This document shows positions 5,647 to 5,712 of a DNA stretch of 5,712 nt, in pieces. The translations under genes were made by a program, and so were the position numbers. Each line of letters starts with the position of its first letter. Within the stretch, counting starts at the first letter, position 1. The stretch comes from Actinomycetes bacterium (lineage in GTDB: Bacteria; Actinomycetota; Actinomycetes; Actinomycetales; Cellulomonadaceae). Below the pieces are notes generated by a model. It made no database searches. It was not told the DNA's origin and saw only the letters and a list, made by a program, of their open reading frames with translations. The stretch spans positions 1 to 5,712 of the forward strand of contig JAEWOA010000323.1 in the NCBI GenBank assembly GCA_023461115.1, in the 5' to 3' direction.

Positions 5647-5712
5647 CTCGATCTACACGCCACGTGATCTGCGGGCGCGGCTCGCGACCTCCGGGATCGA
5701 CCTGCCCGAGGA
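5591..5712 (+). CDS. HAD-IIA family hydrolase fragment, N-terminus missing, 3' end beyond window
   Basis: Forty codons reading DFVRALRERERPFLVLTNNS and on through IYTPRDLRARLATSGIDLPE match the region around HAD motif II of NagD-like (HAD-IIA) phosphatases; the motif II threonine is in LVLTNNS. In this family the phrase is normally preceded, about 20-25 residues earlier, by motif I (DMDGV, with the nucleophilic aspartate). Here the upstream codons read PTPPP and then antisense of the ywiC-like gene. No DxDG is found in any plus frame of the preceding 100 bases. A GTG at 5597 could start translation, but the product would lack the catalytic nucleophile. So it is probably a 5'-truncated pseudogene or one side of a misjoin. 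The family call is from recalled motifs and is fairly secure; the rest of the gene lies outside. Confidence 0.72.

Noticed and set aside
1..5712. Mobile element, CRISPR array, tRNA/rRNA or defence system
   Set aside because: No transposase, integrase, spaced repeats of CRISPR type, tRNA-like cloverleaf or defence-associated gene was recognised on either strand.

Overview
The window looks like a chromosomal segment of a very high-GC actinobacterium. G/C dominates third codon positions, GTG starts are used, and three genes have actinobacterial TANNNT -10 boxes placed so that transcription should begin at or next to the start codon. Gene content and wording (RecQ with an acidic N-terminal extension, a YwiC-like protein with PNEHGAW, an HAD-IIA hydrolase with LVLTNNSIYTPRDL) suggest Micrococcales, possibly Cellulomonadaceae. 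That placement is from memory of the families, not from a search.

Layout: (1) 1-1685, minus strand: most of a RecQ DNA helicase whose C-terminal end lies beyond the left edge. (2) 1686-1772: a short divergent promoter region with two mirror-image leaderless promoters. (3) 1773-2555, plus: a classical NADP-type short-chain dehydrogenase. (4) 2556-2663: a 108-bp gap packed with direct and inverted copies of a TTCGTCGG-type motif, including a perfect 20-bp palindrome; the last copy overlaps the start point of the next gene. (5) 2664-3236, plus: orotate phosphoribosyltransferase PyrE. (6) 3286-4020, plus: a one-pass membrane protein resembling DUF3137. (7) 4086-4655, plus: LemA family protein with its own -10 box and a good ribosome binding site. 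(8) 4693-about 5589, minus: a YwiC-like polytopic membrane protein convergent with lemA. (9) About 5591-5712, plus: the core of an HAD-IIA hydrolase that lacks its N-terminal catalytic segment and runs off the right edge.

Functionally this is mostly housekeeping: DNA repair, one pyrimidine synthesis step, and a DUF3137/LemA membrane pair of unknown role. I see no phage, transposon, CRISPR or defence system. The two parts most worth attention are the repeat cluster in front of pyrE, which looks like an operator array, and the ywiC/HAD boundary, where both genes seem to have lost their 5' ends. That boundary carries 13 bases identical to the start of the pyrE-upstream repeat, suggesting a deletion or an assembly join at a short shared sequence.
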